Part shown: positions 55,800 through 63,556 of the stretch, piece by piece
How positions within the stretch are numbered: position 1 is the stretch's first letter
Layout: every line of letters begins with the position of its first letter
Assembly: GCA_942493055.1 (NCBI GenBank)
Contig: OW818680.1
Location: 3,286,001 to 3,350,000 of the forward strand
DNA length: 64,000 bases
Origin: CAIZQW01 sp942493055
GTDB taxonomy: Bacteria; Verrucomicrobiota; Kiritimatiellia; RFP12; UBA1067
Direction: 5' to 3'
Made by a program: the position numbers and the translations under genes
Notes under the pieces: generated by a model
Databases searched by the model: none
Told to the model about the DNA's origin: nothing
Seen by the model: only the letters and a program-made list of their open reading frames with translations

Positions 55800-57050
55800 A
55801 TGGCTCGTCGACCCCCAGCAGGTTTAGTCTGTTCTTTTTGCGGCAGGAATGAAACGGAAGTTCCGATTATCATCCCCGGCCCTGATGGTAATATTTGCAG
55901 TGAATGTGTCGAGGTCTGCGGCCATTTGCTAGCGGATCAGAAACCGAAAACCGCAAAGCAGGCAGGGCGTGTGACGAAGCTAACCGTGCCAGCTCCGACA
56001 GCGATTAAGGCTTTCCTGGATGAGTATATTATTGGCCATCACCACACCAAGAAGATGTTGGCGGTCGCGGTGCACAACCACTACAAGCGGTTGACGCAGG
56101 AAGAGGGGAAGAAGGATGGCAAGTTCGCGGATGTCGAGATCGAGAAGAGCAACATCCTGATGATCGGCCCGACGGGCTGCGGCAAGACGCTCTTCGCAAA
56201 AACGCTCGCGAAGATGTTGGATGTCCCCTTCGCGATTGCTGACGCGACCACGCTCACAGAGGCAGGGTATGTCGGCGAGGATGTTGAGAATATCCTGCTC
56301 TATCTCATCCAGGCGGCCGATGGCGACCTTCCGCGCGCGGAACGTGGCATCGTCTATATCGATGAAATCGACAAGATCGCGCGCAAGACTGAGAATGTCT
56401 CGATTACGCGCGATGTCTCCGGCGAAGGCGTCCAGCAGGCCCTGCTCAAGATTTTGGAAGGGACGACTGCCCGTGTGCCGCCGCAAGGCGGACGCAAGCA
56501 TCCGCAGCAGGAGTATCTGAAGCTGAATACGCGGAACATTCTGTTTATTTGCGGGGGCGCGTTTGTGGGGCTCGACTCCATTGTCAAACAGCGTCAGGGA
56601 CGTCGGAGCATTGGCTATAAAGACCTGTTGAAAGATGCCTCCGGGCAGAGCGTGACCGCCAAGAGTGCGGCTGCTCCGCTGGATGTCCAGCCAGAAGACC
56701 TGATTCGCTTTGGCCTGATCCCTGAATTTACCGGCCGCCTTCCGGTGCTGGCCTCCATGGCCGAGATGACCGAGGAGGATCTGGTCCGCGTGCTGACGGA
56801 GCCTAAGAATTGCCTGGTCCATCAGTATCAGAAATTGCTGGCGATGGAAGGTGTCGACCTGGCCTTCGAAGAAGAGGCGTTGCGTGAGATGGCGCGCCTT
56901 GCCATGAAGCGTAAGGCTGGCGCACGCGGCTTGCGTGCGGTGATGGAATCGTTCATGATGGAAATCATGTATGAGGTCCCCGGCCAAAAGGATGTGAAAA
57001 AAATTACGATTACGGCTGACCAGGTACGAGCCAGTTGTTCGGTCGAATAA
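55800..57050 (+). CDS. clpX: ATP-dependent Clp protease ATP-binding subunit ClpX
   Basis: A 416-residue AAA+ unfoldase. The N-terminal zinc-binding domain has CSFCGRNE and [26 protein letters not shown] is Walker A, and [13 protein letters not shown] is Walker B. The sensor and pore regions follow: [14 protein letters not shown], then [15 protein letters not shown] with the ClpP-contact loop (LIPEF is the IGF-loop position variant). The C-terminus has the AAA+ lid with [13 protein letters not shown]. It unfolds tagged proteins and passes them to ClpP. It is 3 bp from clpP, and panD follows 30 bp later. Confidence 0.96.
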   Translation: MARRPPAGLVCSFCGRNETEVPIIIPGPDGNICSECVEVCGHLLADQKPKTAKQAGRVTKLTVPAPTAIKAFLDEYIIGHHHTKKMLAVAVHNHYKRLTQEEGKKDGKFADVEIEKSNILMIGPTGCGKTLFAKTLAKMLDVPFAIADATTLTEAGYVGEDVENILLYLIQAADGDLPRAERGIVYIDEIDKIARKTENVSITRDVSGEGVQQALLKILEGTTARVPPQGGRKHPQQEYLKLNTRNILFICGGAFVGLDSIVKQRQGRRSIGYKDLLKDASGQSVTAKSAAAPLDVQPEDLIRFGLIPEFTGRLPVLASMAEMTEEDLVRVLTEPKNCLVHQYQKLLAMEGVDLAFEEEALREMARLAMKRKAGARGLRAVMESFMMEIMYEVPGQKDVKKITITADQVRASCSVE

Positions 57051-57080
57051 TGGAGCGTACCGAAAAGCAAAAGAACTCTT

Positions 57081-57440
57081 ATGATCTGTACAGTACTTAA
57101 AGCAAAGTTGCACCATGTTCGTGTGACAGAGGCGAACAAGGACTATGAAGGCAGCTTGACGATCGACGAGGATCTGATGGATGCCGTTGGCATTCTGCAC
57201 TACGAGAAACTGCTGGTGGCTGATTTAGAGAATGGCAACCGTTTTGAAACGTATGCCATTACCGGTCCGCGAGGCAGCGGCGTCTGTTGTCTGAATGGGG
57301 CCACGGCACATCTGGGCTCCGTAGGCGATCGACTGATTGTGATGGTCTGGTGTCAGCTCACAGAAGCTGAGCAATGCGCCCATCAACCGAAAGCGGTCCG
57401 GCTGAACGAGAAGAACCAAATCGTTGCTGCCGCCGTATAA
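57081..57440 (+). CDS. panD: Aspartate 1-decarboxylase
   Basis: A 119-residue proenzyme. The self-cleavage site YEGSLTID has Gly24-Ser25, where serinolysis makes the pyruvoyl group. Lys9 in VLKAKLHHVRV and Tyr in the conserved ITGPRGSGVCCLNGATAHL segment complete the active site. It makes beta-alanine from aspartate for pantothenate and CoA. It is 30 bp downstream of clpX and about 20 bp upstream of a ferredoxin gene. The C-terminal VRLNEKNQIV is normal. Confidence 0.95.
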   Translation: MICTVLKAKLHHVRVTEANKDYEGSLTIDEDLMDAVGILHYEKLLVADLENGNRFETYAITGPRGSGVCCLNGATAHLGSVGDRLIVMVWCQLTEAEQCAHQPKAVRLNEKNQIVAAAV

Positions 57441-57460
57441 ATCTTCAGCTGGGGGATGAT

Positions 57461-58021
57461 ATGGCTGGGAACGAGAGTCAAACGACGCGTCGGAATCTAT
57501 TGTCCTGGTTATTTCGTGCGGGAACGGGAACTGTCGTTGCCGCACTCGTCTATCGTGCCTCGGGAATCAATCGGAGTGACCGCATGGTCTGGCAGCTTGA
57601 TCCGCGCAAGTGCATCCAGTGCGGCAAGTGTGAAACAGCCTGTGTTCTGCAACCCTCTGCTGTGAAATGTACGCATGGCTTTGTGATGTGTGGCTATTGT
57701 AAACTCTGCTTTGGCTACTTTAAGCCTGATGCCTCCCGCCTGGACGAGGCTGCAGAAAATCAGATCTGCCCGACAGGGGCGATCAATCGTAAATTCATCG
57801 AACCCCCCTATTTCGAATACACGATTAAGGAGCCGCTGTGCACGGCCTGCGGCCTGTGCGTGAAAAGCTGCGCCAACTTTGGAAACGGGTCCCTCTACTT
57901 GCAGGTCCGGCATGATCGGTGCAAGAACTGCAACACCTGTAGCATTGCCGAGGCCTGTCCGTCCGAGGCCTTCGTGCGTGTCCCCGAGCATTCGCCCTAT
58001 TTGCTCAAGGAAAAGCTGTGA
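57461..58021 (+). CDS. Tat-type multi-cluster ferredoxin
   Basis: Start chosen at ATG 57461, preceded by GGGGGATG; a longer frame from 57374 overlaps panD. The 186-residue protein begins with TRRNLLSWLFRAGTGTVVAALVY, a twin-arginine-like leader. The rest holds clusters CIQCGKCETAC, CGYCKLC, CTACGLCVKSC and CKNCNTC, which could bind about four [4Fe-4S] clusters. It resembles the periplasmic ferredoxins that partner membrane NapH/NosR-type proteins; the next gene is exactly such a protein. Electron transfer outside the cytoplasmic membrane is inferred from these features. Confidence 0.82.
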   Translation: MAGNESQTTRRNLLSWLFRAGTGTVVAALVYRASGINRSDRMVWQLDPRKCIQCGKCETACVLQPSAVKCTHGFVMCGYCKLCFGYFKPDASRLDEAAENQICPTGAINRKFIEPPYFEYTIKEPLCTACGLCVKSCANFGNGSLYLQVRHDRCKNCNTCSIAEACPSEAFVRVPEHSPYLLKEKL

Positions 58022-58042
58022 ACCTATATTCGGCAGTTCAAT

Positions 58043-59425
58043 ATGAGTGAAAGAATATTAACCGCAAAGAACGCAAGGAACGCAGAGAAAACATCTGGAT
58101 TACAGCACGAGTCTAAGCTGTTTCATTCTTTGTGCTCTTTGTGTTCTCTGTGGTTAAATAAAACTGTTCTTTCTCGCTTAGGGGTTGCAGGGTTGATGAT
58201 GCTGTTCGCCTTGACTGCGCGCGCGGAGTCGCGCTTTCCGCAACCGCAGTTTGACACAGGCCACGTCGTCCCCACAGCCTTCCATCCACCCGTGACCGCC
58301 ATTGTCTCCGAGTGGATGGATGTTGCGATCCTGCTGCTCGCGCTGGGTGTTTCCGCATGGCTTGTGCATCGCCTCCGCTCGCGCCGCTGGCTATTAGCCT
58401 TTTCCATGCTCTGCCTGGCATGGTTCGGGTTTGTCCGGCAGGGGTGTTTCTGTCCGATCGGCACGATTCAAAATGTGGCTGTTGCCGCCTGGCATGGAGG
58501 CGGCCTGGCGTGGGGTGTTGCGGCCTTCTTTGCATTGCCGCTCCTCTTTGCGCTCCTGTTTGGGCGTGTTTTTTGCTCCTCAGTCTGTCCGCTGGGGGCA
58601 TTGCAGGATCTCTTTATTGTTCGTCCGCAACGTGTTCCGCGCGCCTGGAATGCGGTGTTGCGTCTGATCCCGTTGATCGTTTTGTTTTTTGGCGTGGTCT
58701 ACACACTGAATGGAGCGGGTTATTTGATCTGTCGCACCGATCCCTTTGTCGGGCTCTTCCGGAGAAGCGCACCGCTGCCATTGCTCTTGACCGGGATGGC
58801 GGTCCTACTGCTAGGCATGGTGGTCGCGCGTCCGTATTGCCGCTATTTCTGTCCGTACAGCGTCTTGCTGGAATGGTGTTCTCGTTTGTCCTGGAAGCCT
58901 ATCAAGATTACCAAGGAGACGTGTATCAACTGCCGGCTGTGCGTGGGCGTCTGCCCCGTAGACGCAATAGAGATCCCGCGTGAAAAGCCCAATGAAACCG
59001 AGCGTGCGCACCTCTTTCGCCGGTTTGTGAAATTGATGGTCATTGCGCCGCTCGTGGTCATCGGTTTTTCGGCAGCAGGCTGGATGGCGGGCGGCACGCT
59101 GCTCGCTTCTGCCCATCCGGTTGTCAAGATGCGCGATGCCCTGCTCGTCAGCACGCCCGCAACAGAGGCGCTCTATCCGGAAGTCGAAGCCTCCAAGAAA
59201 CAGGGCTATACGCGAGAAGATCTGCTTCTGCAGGCCGAGACAATAACAGAGCATTTCCGCCAGGGAAGCGCTGTTGCCGGGGGCCTGCTCGGCCTCATCA
59301 TCGCCCTGCGCATGCTGGGCCTCTCACAGCTCCGCCGACGCGACGAGCATGAAGCCGACCGCTATAACTGCATCGCCTGCGGCCGCTGCTATCCCGTCTG
59401 CCCGAAGAATGTGAAGAACGTTTAA
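58043..59425 (+). CDS. NapH/NosR-like membrane iron-sulfur protein
   Basis: The frame opens at ATG 58043, but its first ~40 residues (TAKNARNAEK, LCSLCSLWLNK) are translated from a dispersed inverted repeat. A better start may be ATG 58196, giving a signal-like MMLFALTARA N-terminus and about 409 residues. The protein has several membrane helices and the CxxxCP motifs of NapH/NosR: CFCPIGTIQN, CSSVCPLGALQDLF and CRYFCPYSVLLEW. A [4Fe-4S] loop CINCRLCVGVCPVDAIEI and a C-terminal CIACGRCYPVCPKNV follow. It probably passes electrons between a quinone pool and the adjacent ferredoxin. No terminal reductase is nearby. Confidence 0.85.
   Translation: MSERILTAKNARNAEKTSGLQHESKLFHSLCSLCSLWLNKTVLSRLGVAGLMMLFALTARAESRFPQPQFDTGHVVPTAFHPPVTAIVSEWMDVAILLLALGVSAWLVHRLRSRRWLLAFSMLCLAWFGFVRQGCFCPIGTIQNVAVAAWHGGGLAWGVAAFFALPLLFALLFGRVFCSSVCPLGALQDLFIVRPQRVPRAWNAVLRLIPLIVLFFGVVYTLNGAGYLICRTDPFVGLFRRSAPLPLLLTGMAVLLLGMVVARPYCRYFCPYSVLLEWCSRLSWKPIKITKETCINCRLCVGVCPVDAIEIPREKPNETERAHLFRRFVKLMVIAPLVVIGFSAAGWMAGGTLLASAHPVVKMRDALLVSTPATEALYPEVEASKKQGYTREDLLLQAETITEHFRQGSAVAGGLLGLIIALRMLGLSQLRRRDEHEADRYNCIACGRCYPVCPKNVKNV
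58058..58157. repeat. Second copy of the AACCGCAAAGAAC inverted repeat
   Basis: Left arm 58058-58092 (AACCGCAAAGAACGCAAGG) and right arm 58126-58157 (TTCTTTGTGCTCTTTGTG, ending in TGTGGTTAA) repeat the unit seen at 6090-6191. Here the element overlaps the annotated start of the membrane protein and is read as protein if translation begins at 58043. Confidence 0.8.
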
Positions 59426-59480
59426 CTCTTAACGTTTAAGTTTAAGAGGTTTCACTTTAGCGTTAAGCGTTAAGCGTTAT
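59418..59480. repeat. TTAACGC-type repeat at the end of the membrane-protein gene
   Basis: AACGTTTAACTCTTAACG followed by TTTAAGTTTAAG, then TTTAGCGTTAAGCGTTAAGCG. The two halves face each other imperfectly. The stop codon of the membrane-protein gene (59423-59425) lies within the first unit. Confidence 0.7.
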
Positions 59481-59538
59481 TTTTCCCTGCAAAGTGCGTA
59501 TTCTTTAAACATATTCCCTTCAAGAGAAAGATTTCAAA

Positions 59539-60123
59539 ATGAAGAAAGCATTGATAGCCTTACTTCGAATAATGAAGGACTCCGACGAAAAGAGTAGAGA
59601 TGAAAAACTATCTGCGATGATCGAAGGCTTCGAAAAGGAGATTGAAGACATAGAAAAGGAGATGGAAAAAGACCCTACGCTCAAAATGCCTCCATTGGCT
59701 CCGGATGAAGAATGGGCAACATGTTACGATGCAAAGACAGGGCTCTCGGAATACGGAATCGTGAAAAAACCGATAATGCTTCGTGATCCAGAAGCAAACA
59801 GGATTACAAACATAGCCGTATCTCCAGATGGACATTGGGTTGCTGCATCGGATGATAATTCTCTCAGCTCAAAGACCGTAGTATGGGATAGAAGAGCGCA
59901 AAAAGTTTCCACTGTTTTGGATGGATGGACAGGGACCTTTCTTGCAGACTCCTCATCGCTTATCGTTGAGACCCGTTACACAAAACAAGTTGTCGAGATA
60001 CCCGAAGGTTCTATAAGTGCAAGTCTAAAGGGACTTTCCCGAATAAAAGGGGATGGGCTCGGCATCCTGTCTTGGAGTAAAACAGGAAAACTTCGTCAGT
60101 GGTTACTAGGAGAAAAAAAGTAA
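59539..60123 (+). CDS. N-terminal part of a beta-propeller protein split by a frameshift
   Basis: A 194-residue frame. An N-terminal charged coiled-coil-like region (SDEKSRDEKLSAMIEGFEKE) is followed by a WD40-like segment (SPDGHWVAASDDNSLSSKTVVWDRR). It ends at TAA 60121 right after the slippery heptamer A AAA AAG (60114-60120) in the zero frame. Reading -1 from the heptamer gives GTA ACA TTA and continues into the next frame without loss of propeller similarity. Either programmed -1 frameshifting joins the halves, or a one-base change has broken the gene. Bases are AT-richer than in neighbouring genes. Confidence 0.6.
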   Translation: MKKALIALLRIMKDSDEKSRDEKLSAMIEGFEKEIEDIEKEMEKDPTLKMPPLAPDEEWATCYDAKTGLSEYGIVKKPIMLRDPEANRITNIAVSPDGHWVAASDDNSLSSKTVVWDRRAQKVSTVLDGWTGTFLADSSSLIVETRYTKQVVEIPEGSISASLKGLSRIKGDGLGILSWSKTGKLRQWLLGEKK

Positions 60124-60785
60124 CATTACGAGAACTAAAGCATAATAGTCCACTCGAACAACTCTATTTTTCACCGGATTATAAATACATCGCAAGTAAA
60201 CACGGCGACAACGTGATTCGTGTGTGGGATTTTGAAAGCCTTGAACTGTTGTACGAGTTTCCCGCAAGGGCAAAAAAAGCCATATCAAGTATCTATGTGC
60301 GTTTTGCTCACAGCCGCAACATGCTATGGATATACGAAGCCAATATTATCCGCATCTATTCCTGTACGACAGGCAAACTAGACGAAGAGATTGAGATTGC
60401 ATCCATGGCCCATGAATCCGCTGAGCGGTCAACAACAGCACATTGGTTCTTCTGCCCGGCCGACTATGCGGAGGATGTCGTTGATATTCACGATGTCGAA
60501 TTACGTGCATATATTGGGACGTTGTCTTACCCTAGGCACCGCCAAATAGTATGTTCAAAAGATGGGCGCTATTTTGCAGTGTGCACACATTTGGGGGTCA
60601 TTGTCTGCAACGCCCATACATTAGAAAAAACATACGAATTTCCAGGATGGACAGCCAAGTTTGATCCAAAGGGTGATTTGATCTGGGTTGGAGATACAGA
60701 AGGCTCAGTAATCGCCTATAACATTGAATCAGGTATACAAGAAGAGCGTTATAGTCTGTGCGACGTTCTGGCTAATGTTCTTTAA
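60099..60785 (+). CDS. C-terminal part of the frameshifted beta-propeller protein
   Basis: A 228-residue frame that overlaps the end of the first half by 25 bases and lacks a ribosome-binding site at its only early start, a GTG at 60099. It holds further WD40/NHL-like blades: NSPLEQLYFSPDYKYIASKHGDNVIRVWDFESLELLYEF and RQIVCSKDGRYFAVCTHLGVIVCNAHTLEKTYEFPGW. The frame relation to the first half is -1. Joined, the two give about 415 residues of propeller, a sensible size. Such proteins usually bind partners; no enzymatic motif was noted. Confidence 0.6.
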   Translation: MVTRRKKVTLRELKHNSPLEQLYFSPDYKYIASKHGDNVIRVWDFESLELLYEFPARAKKAISSIYVRFAHSRNMLWIYEANIIRIYSCTTGKLDEEIEIASMAHESAERSTTAHWFFCPADYAEDVVDIHDVELRAYIGTLSYPRHRQIVCSKDGRYFAVCTHLGVIVCNAHTLEKTYEFPGWTAKFDPKGDLIWVGDTEGSVIAYNIESGIQEERYSLCDVLANVL

Positions 60786-60844
60786 AGCCACTCGTCCAGT
60801 GTCGCGATCCGCATTCGCAACGGCTATGGTGGGACAACCATCCA

Positions 60845-60930
60845 ACGTCTAACTCTGAACGTTTAAGTTTTAGAAATTTACTTTAGAGTTAAGCGTTGCA
60901 CCTTCGCGGCTACGGCGGACAAGTAAAAGC
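60845..60930. repeat. TTAACGC repeat plus shared CTACGGCGGACA core
   Basis: The start holds AACGTCTAACTCTGAACG and AGAGTTAAGCGTTGC. It continues with ACCTTCGCGGCTACGGCGG and then ACAAGTAAAAGC. The ACCTTCGC...CTACGGCGGACA core occurs again at 62719-62743 inside a coding gene. The 240-bp gap here also holds the toxin-antitoxin promoter. Confidence 0.7.
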
Positions 60931-60952
60931 TGCGTATTGAAATATGAACGTG

Positions 60953-60981
60953 TTGACAGAGGTGGACGCATGCGGTATTAT
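60953..60981 (+). promoter_or_regulatory. Strong sigma-70 promoter for the toxin-antitoxin pair
   Basis: TTGACA (60953-60958), exactly 17 nt, then TATTAT (60976-60981). This is close to the ideal sigma-70 promoter and lies 44 nt upstream of the antitoxin ATG. Confidence 0.7.
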
Positions 60982-61025
60982 GTAAGGAAGAAACAAAAGT
61001 AAGGAATTTAAGGAAAGGAAGGATT

Positions 61026-61277
61026 ATGATGCTGACAGCCACAATGACAAGCAAGGGACAACTGACGTTGCCGAAACCCATTCGAGATCTCTTCCATTTG
61101 GAAATGGGCAGCACGGTGATCTTTACGCTGAATGATCAGGAAGCGGTCTTGCGCCCCTTGTCCCAAAAGGTGGATGACGTGTTTGGCTGCCTCAAGAGAA
61201 AGCAGCAAACTCCTGTAAGCGTAGACGCCATGAACGAGGGTATTCGGCAACGCACAAGAAAGGCCTTTCAGTCATGA
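61026..61277 (+). CDS. vapB: AbrB/SpoVT-type antitoxin
   Basis: An 83-residue protein with AAGGAAGG upstream. Residues 1-45 form a swapped-hairpin AbrB domain (ATMTSKGQLTLPKPIRDLFHLEMGSTVIFTL), which binds DNA as a dimer. The C-terminal 35 residues would clasp the toxin. An in-frame ATG one codon later is also possible. It overlaps the PIN toxin gene by 4 bp. It should repress its own promoter and block VapC. Confidence 0.88.
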   Translation: MMLTATMTSKGQLTLPKPIRDLFHLEMGSTVIFTLNDQEAVLRPLSQKVDDVFGCLKRKQQTPVSVDAMNEGIRQRTRKAFQS

Positions 61278-61672
61278 AGGCCTTAGATACTAACATCCTC
61301 GTCCGCTTCCTTGTCTCAGATGAACCGCGTCAGGCGCAACTCGTTTATCGCCTCTTCAAGAATGCGGAAAAGAAGAATGAACGATTTTTTGTCTCTCTCT
61401 TGGTTGTGCTGGAGACACTGTGGGTCCTGGATTCTGTTTATGAATACACGCCTGCTGAGATTGTTGAGGCGCTGAAGGGGCTGCTCGCATTGAGAGTCCT
61501 TGATTTTGAGTCTGCTTCTGTCTTGCGTGAGTGGCTGGAGACCGCGCAGACGACTAAAGGAGACTTGTCTGACCTTCTCATTGGACATGTTGCTCAGAAT
61601 AAAGGGTGTACTAGCGTCCTGACCTTCGACAAAAAAGCTTCTCGCCATCCCTTGTTTGAAGAGCTTGTATAA
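61274..61672 (+). CDS. vapC: PIN-domain toxin, VapC-like
   Basis: A 132-residue PIN RNase. The acidic residues for magnesium are in order: Asp5 (KALDTNILVRF), Glu47 (VLETLW), Asp97/Asp100 (KGDLSDLLIG) and Asp119 (TFDKKA). VapC toxins cut specific tRNA or rRNA. The neighbour antitoxin, tight 4-bp overlap and shared promoter make a complete type II module. No mutation in the catalytic set was noticed. Confidence 0.9.
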   Translation: MKALDTNILVRFLVSDEPRQAQLVYRLFKNAEKKNERFFVSLLVVLETLWVLDSVYEYTPAEIVEALKGLLALRVLDFESASVLREWLETAQTTKGDLSDLLIGHVAQNKGCTSVLTFDKKASRHPLFEELV

Positions 61673-61714
61673 TCCCTCCAGGCCTTCGGACTCAACATGC
61701 ATTGGGCAACCAGC

Positions 61715-61734
61715 GGACGCGACAGAGCGCGTCC
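61715..61734. repeat. REP-type hairpin after vapC
   Basis: GGACGCG and CGCGTCC form a 7-bp stem. The GAGCGCGTCCCTCC context resembles the other palindromic repeats in the window. It lies between the convergent vapC and cyclase-like genes. Confidence 0.5.
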
Positions 61735-61773
61735 CTCCAATGCTGAATTGTCTTATACTTTAGAGCTGAGCCT

Positions 61774-62892
61774 CTACTTGCAGAGCGCTGTAAAGGCGAC
61801 GGTGTAGAGCTCGCCGCCGGCCAGTTGCCAGGTGTCTGTATTTTTGCTCAGCGACTTCATGGCCTGCCGGATACGAAGCGCTTCGTCCTGCTTCCCCGCT
61901 AACTCAAGTGCCACAATCTTGGCGTAATCGCGATAGCAGTCGCGCTGGGATTCAGGGCGCGTTTTCAGGGCTAAGCGGTCGGTCATTTGATGGGCGCAGG
62001 TCTGCACGTCCGGGAACTCCTGGCCTGCCGTGATGAAGGAGATGGCGGTTAAGGCCGTGAGCGTGTCAGAGGCTTGCTCCGTGGGTTTGTAGCTGACATA
62101 TCCGTTCTGAGAGGCGGTCGTGCGCAGCAGCCAGCGCAGGCCCTTACGCTGGGCAGCCTGGGAGTCGCATAGTCCGCTTTCCTCCGCGCTTTTCAGTGCG
62201 CGCACCATCCAGGAGGTGATCGCAATATTGCCCTCTGGCGTCGGCGCATAGTCCCAGCTCCCATTGGGCAGTTGCGCGGTTTTAATCGCTTCGACCGCCC
62301 GCGTGACCATGGGCTGCGCCGCTGGCGACTGGGGCGTGCAGCGCGCGAGCGCAAAGGTTGTCATGGCCAGGTTGTAGGCCTGCGCCTGGGCATCCGGACT
62401 CTTGAAAAGCCCCTCCGGTGACTGCAGGCGTTTCAGCGCGGCCAGCCCTTTTCCAATGGCGTCCGAGTATGTGGCAGCAGCGGTGTCCAGTGCAAGGATG
62501 GAGAGTGCGGTTAATGCGGGCCGGAAGAGTTCAGTGCCGCCATGGCGCGCGGGATTCCAGGTGCCATCTGCCTCCTGCTGGGACATCAGCCACTGCAGGT
62601 CTGGCGAGAGCTGTTGAGGGGAGGAGCGCAAGAGGAGTGCGGCGGAAAGCAGAAGGACGAGCCCGGCGGCAGCGGCAAGGAGCCACTTCTTAAATTGAGC
62701 GTTAAACGTTAAACGTTCCACCTTCGCTAAAGCTACGGCGGACAGGTGAGCGTTAAACGTTTTTGCCATCGTCTGTGCATGCAGTTCCGGGGACGGCTCC
62801 TGTTCGGGCATGGCGCGTAAGCGCTGCACGAGCGAGCGGAGCTCAGCCGCGTCCGCTTCAGGGTACTCATTCAAATGGGTTTGAATATTCAT
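61774..62892 (-). CDS. Membrane protein with squalene-cyclase/prenyltransferase-like repeats
   Basis: A 372-residue protein. The first ~65 residues are cytoplasmic and precede a membrane helix (WLLAAAAGLVLLLSAALLL, residues ~70-90). The rest has repeated helices of the alpha-alpha toroid fold: WLMSQQEADGTWNPARHGG, ALKRLQSPEGLF, AIKTAQLPNGSWDYAPTPEG and GLRWLLRTTASQNGY, each with the QxxxGxW motif. This is shared with terpenoid cyclases, but catalytic DxDD is absent. Because it overlaps an ECF sigma factor by 4 bp, a regulatory anti-sigma-like role for the N-terminus is inferred. Residues ~45-68 are encoded by a dispersed DNA repeat. Confidence 0.78.
   Translation of the reverse strand: MNIQTHLNEYPEADAAELRSLVQRLRAMPEQEPSPELHAQTMAKTFNAHLSAVALAKVERLTFNAQFKKWLLAAAAGLVLLLSAALLLRSSPQQLSPDLQWLMSQQEADGTWNPARHGGTELFRPALTALSILALDTAAATYSDAIGKGLAALKRLQSPEGLFKSPDAQAQAYNLAMTTFALARCTPQSPAAQPMVTRAVEAIKTAQLPNGSWDYAPTPEGNIAITSWMVRALKSAEESGLCDSQAAQRKGLRWLLRTTASQNGYVSYKPTEQASDTLTALTAISFITAGQEFPDVQTCAHQMTDRLALKTRPESQRDCYRDYAKIVALELAGKQDEALRIRQAMKSLSKNTDTWQLAGGELYTVAFTALCK
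62695..62764. repeat. TTAACGC repeat inserted in frame within a gene
   Basis: TTGAGCGTTAAACGTTAAAC, the core CACCTTCGCTAAAGCTACGG, and TGAGCGTTAAACG follow each other inside the cyclase-like gene. Read on the minus strand they encode FNAHLSAVALAKVERLTFNA, with no stop. The intergenic copy at 60845-60930 would read in one antisense frame as the similar LSAVAAKVQRLTLK. Confidence 0.75.
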
Positions 62893-63458
62893 AAAATCTC
62901 TTTTGCCAACAGCCGGCGAAGCTGTGCCAGCGCATTAAACATCCGTGACTTCACGGTGCCTTCCGGAATCTCCAGGATCTGGGCGATCTCCGCGTAGGGC
63001 AGATCCTGATAGACGCCCAGTTCGATCACGAGGCGCATCTCTACAGGCAACGTGTGAAGCGCTGCCTGCAAATCAACGGTTCCGCTTGCAGCCACTTCAT
63101 CTGCTGTAGAGCGCGCAGTCACCCCTTGGGTCTCCAGTGCCACGGACTCAGCCAGCTTCTTTCTCCGCATGCGTTTTCGAAGTTCATCGATCCAGACCTG
63201 ACGCGCAAGCAGGAAGAGGAAGGTTGAGACTTTTGCTGTGGCCTCATACCGGTCACGATAGCGATACAGCCGGAGGAAGGTCTGCTGCGTTAAATCCTCC
63301 GCATCATATTGAACGCCCAGCCGGATGAAAAAGTTCAAAACTTTCTTTTCATATGTTCGCATCACCAGCGAAAACGCGGCATGATCTCCGTTGCGCACAC
63401 GGAGCATGAGGGCTGCATCATCAAGAGGTGTTGGGGTATCTGTTGAAGCGGGCGGCAT
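62889..63458 (-). CDS. ECF-type RNA polymerase sigma factor
   Basis: A 189-residue sigma-70 family factor. Region 2 has LMLRVRNGDHAAFSLVMRTYEK and EDLTQQTFLRLYRYRDRYE with the usual core and -10 binding residues. Region 4 has the helix-turn-helix YAEIAQILEIPEGTVKSRMFNAL. No region 3 or long N-terminus is present. It is the first gene of a two-gene unit with the membrane-bound cyclase-like protein, which may act as its anti-sigma partner. It is divergent from a TonB-dependent receptor gene and may control it. Confidence 0.93.
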   Translation of the reverse strand: MPPASTDTPTPLDDAALMLRVRNGDHAAFSLVMRTYEKKVLNFFIRLGVQYDAEDLTQQTFLRLYRYRDRYEATAKVSTFLFLLARQVWIDELRKRMRRKKLAESVALETQGVTARSTADEVAASGTVDLQAALHTLPVEMRLVIELGVYQDLPYAEIAQILEIPEGTVKSRMFNALAQLRRLLAKEIL

Positions 63459-63556
63459 AGGGGAGTATGGTAACGCGCTTTGGCCATTGGCGCAAGTGTG
63501 AAAAAGTTTTTGAATTTTTGAACCGAACCCAGCAAGGCGGCGTTTATAAGAGCACT

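Noticed and set aside
61774..62892. Functional squalene-hopene cyclase
   Set aside because: The QxxxGxW repeats are present but the catalytic DxDD motif is absent and the length is about half that needed.
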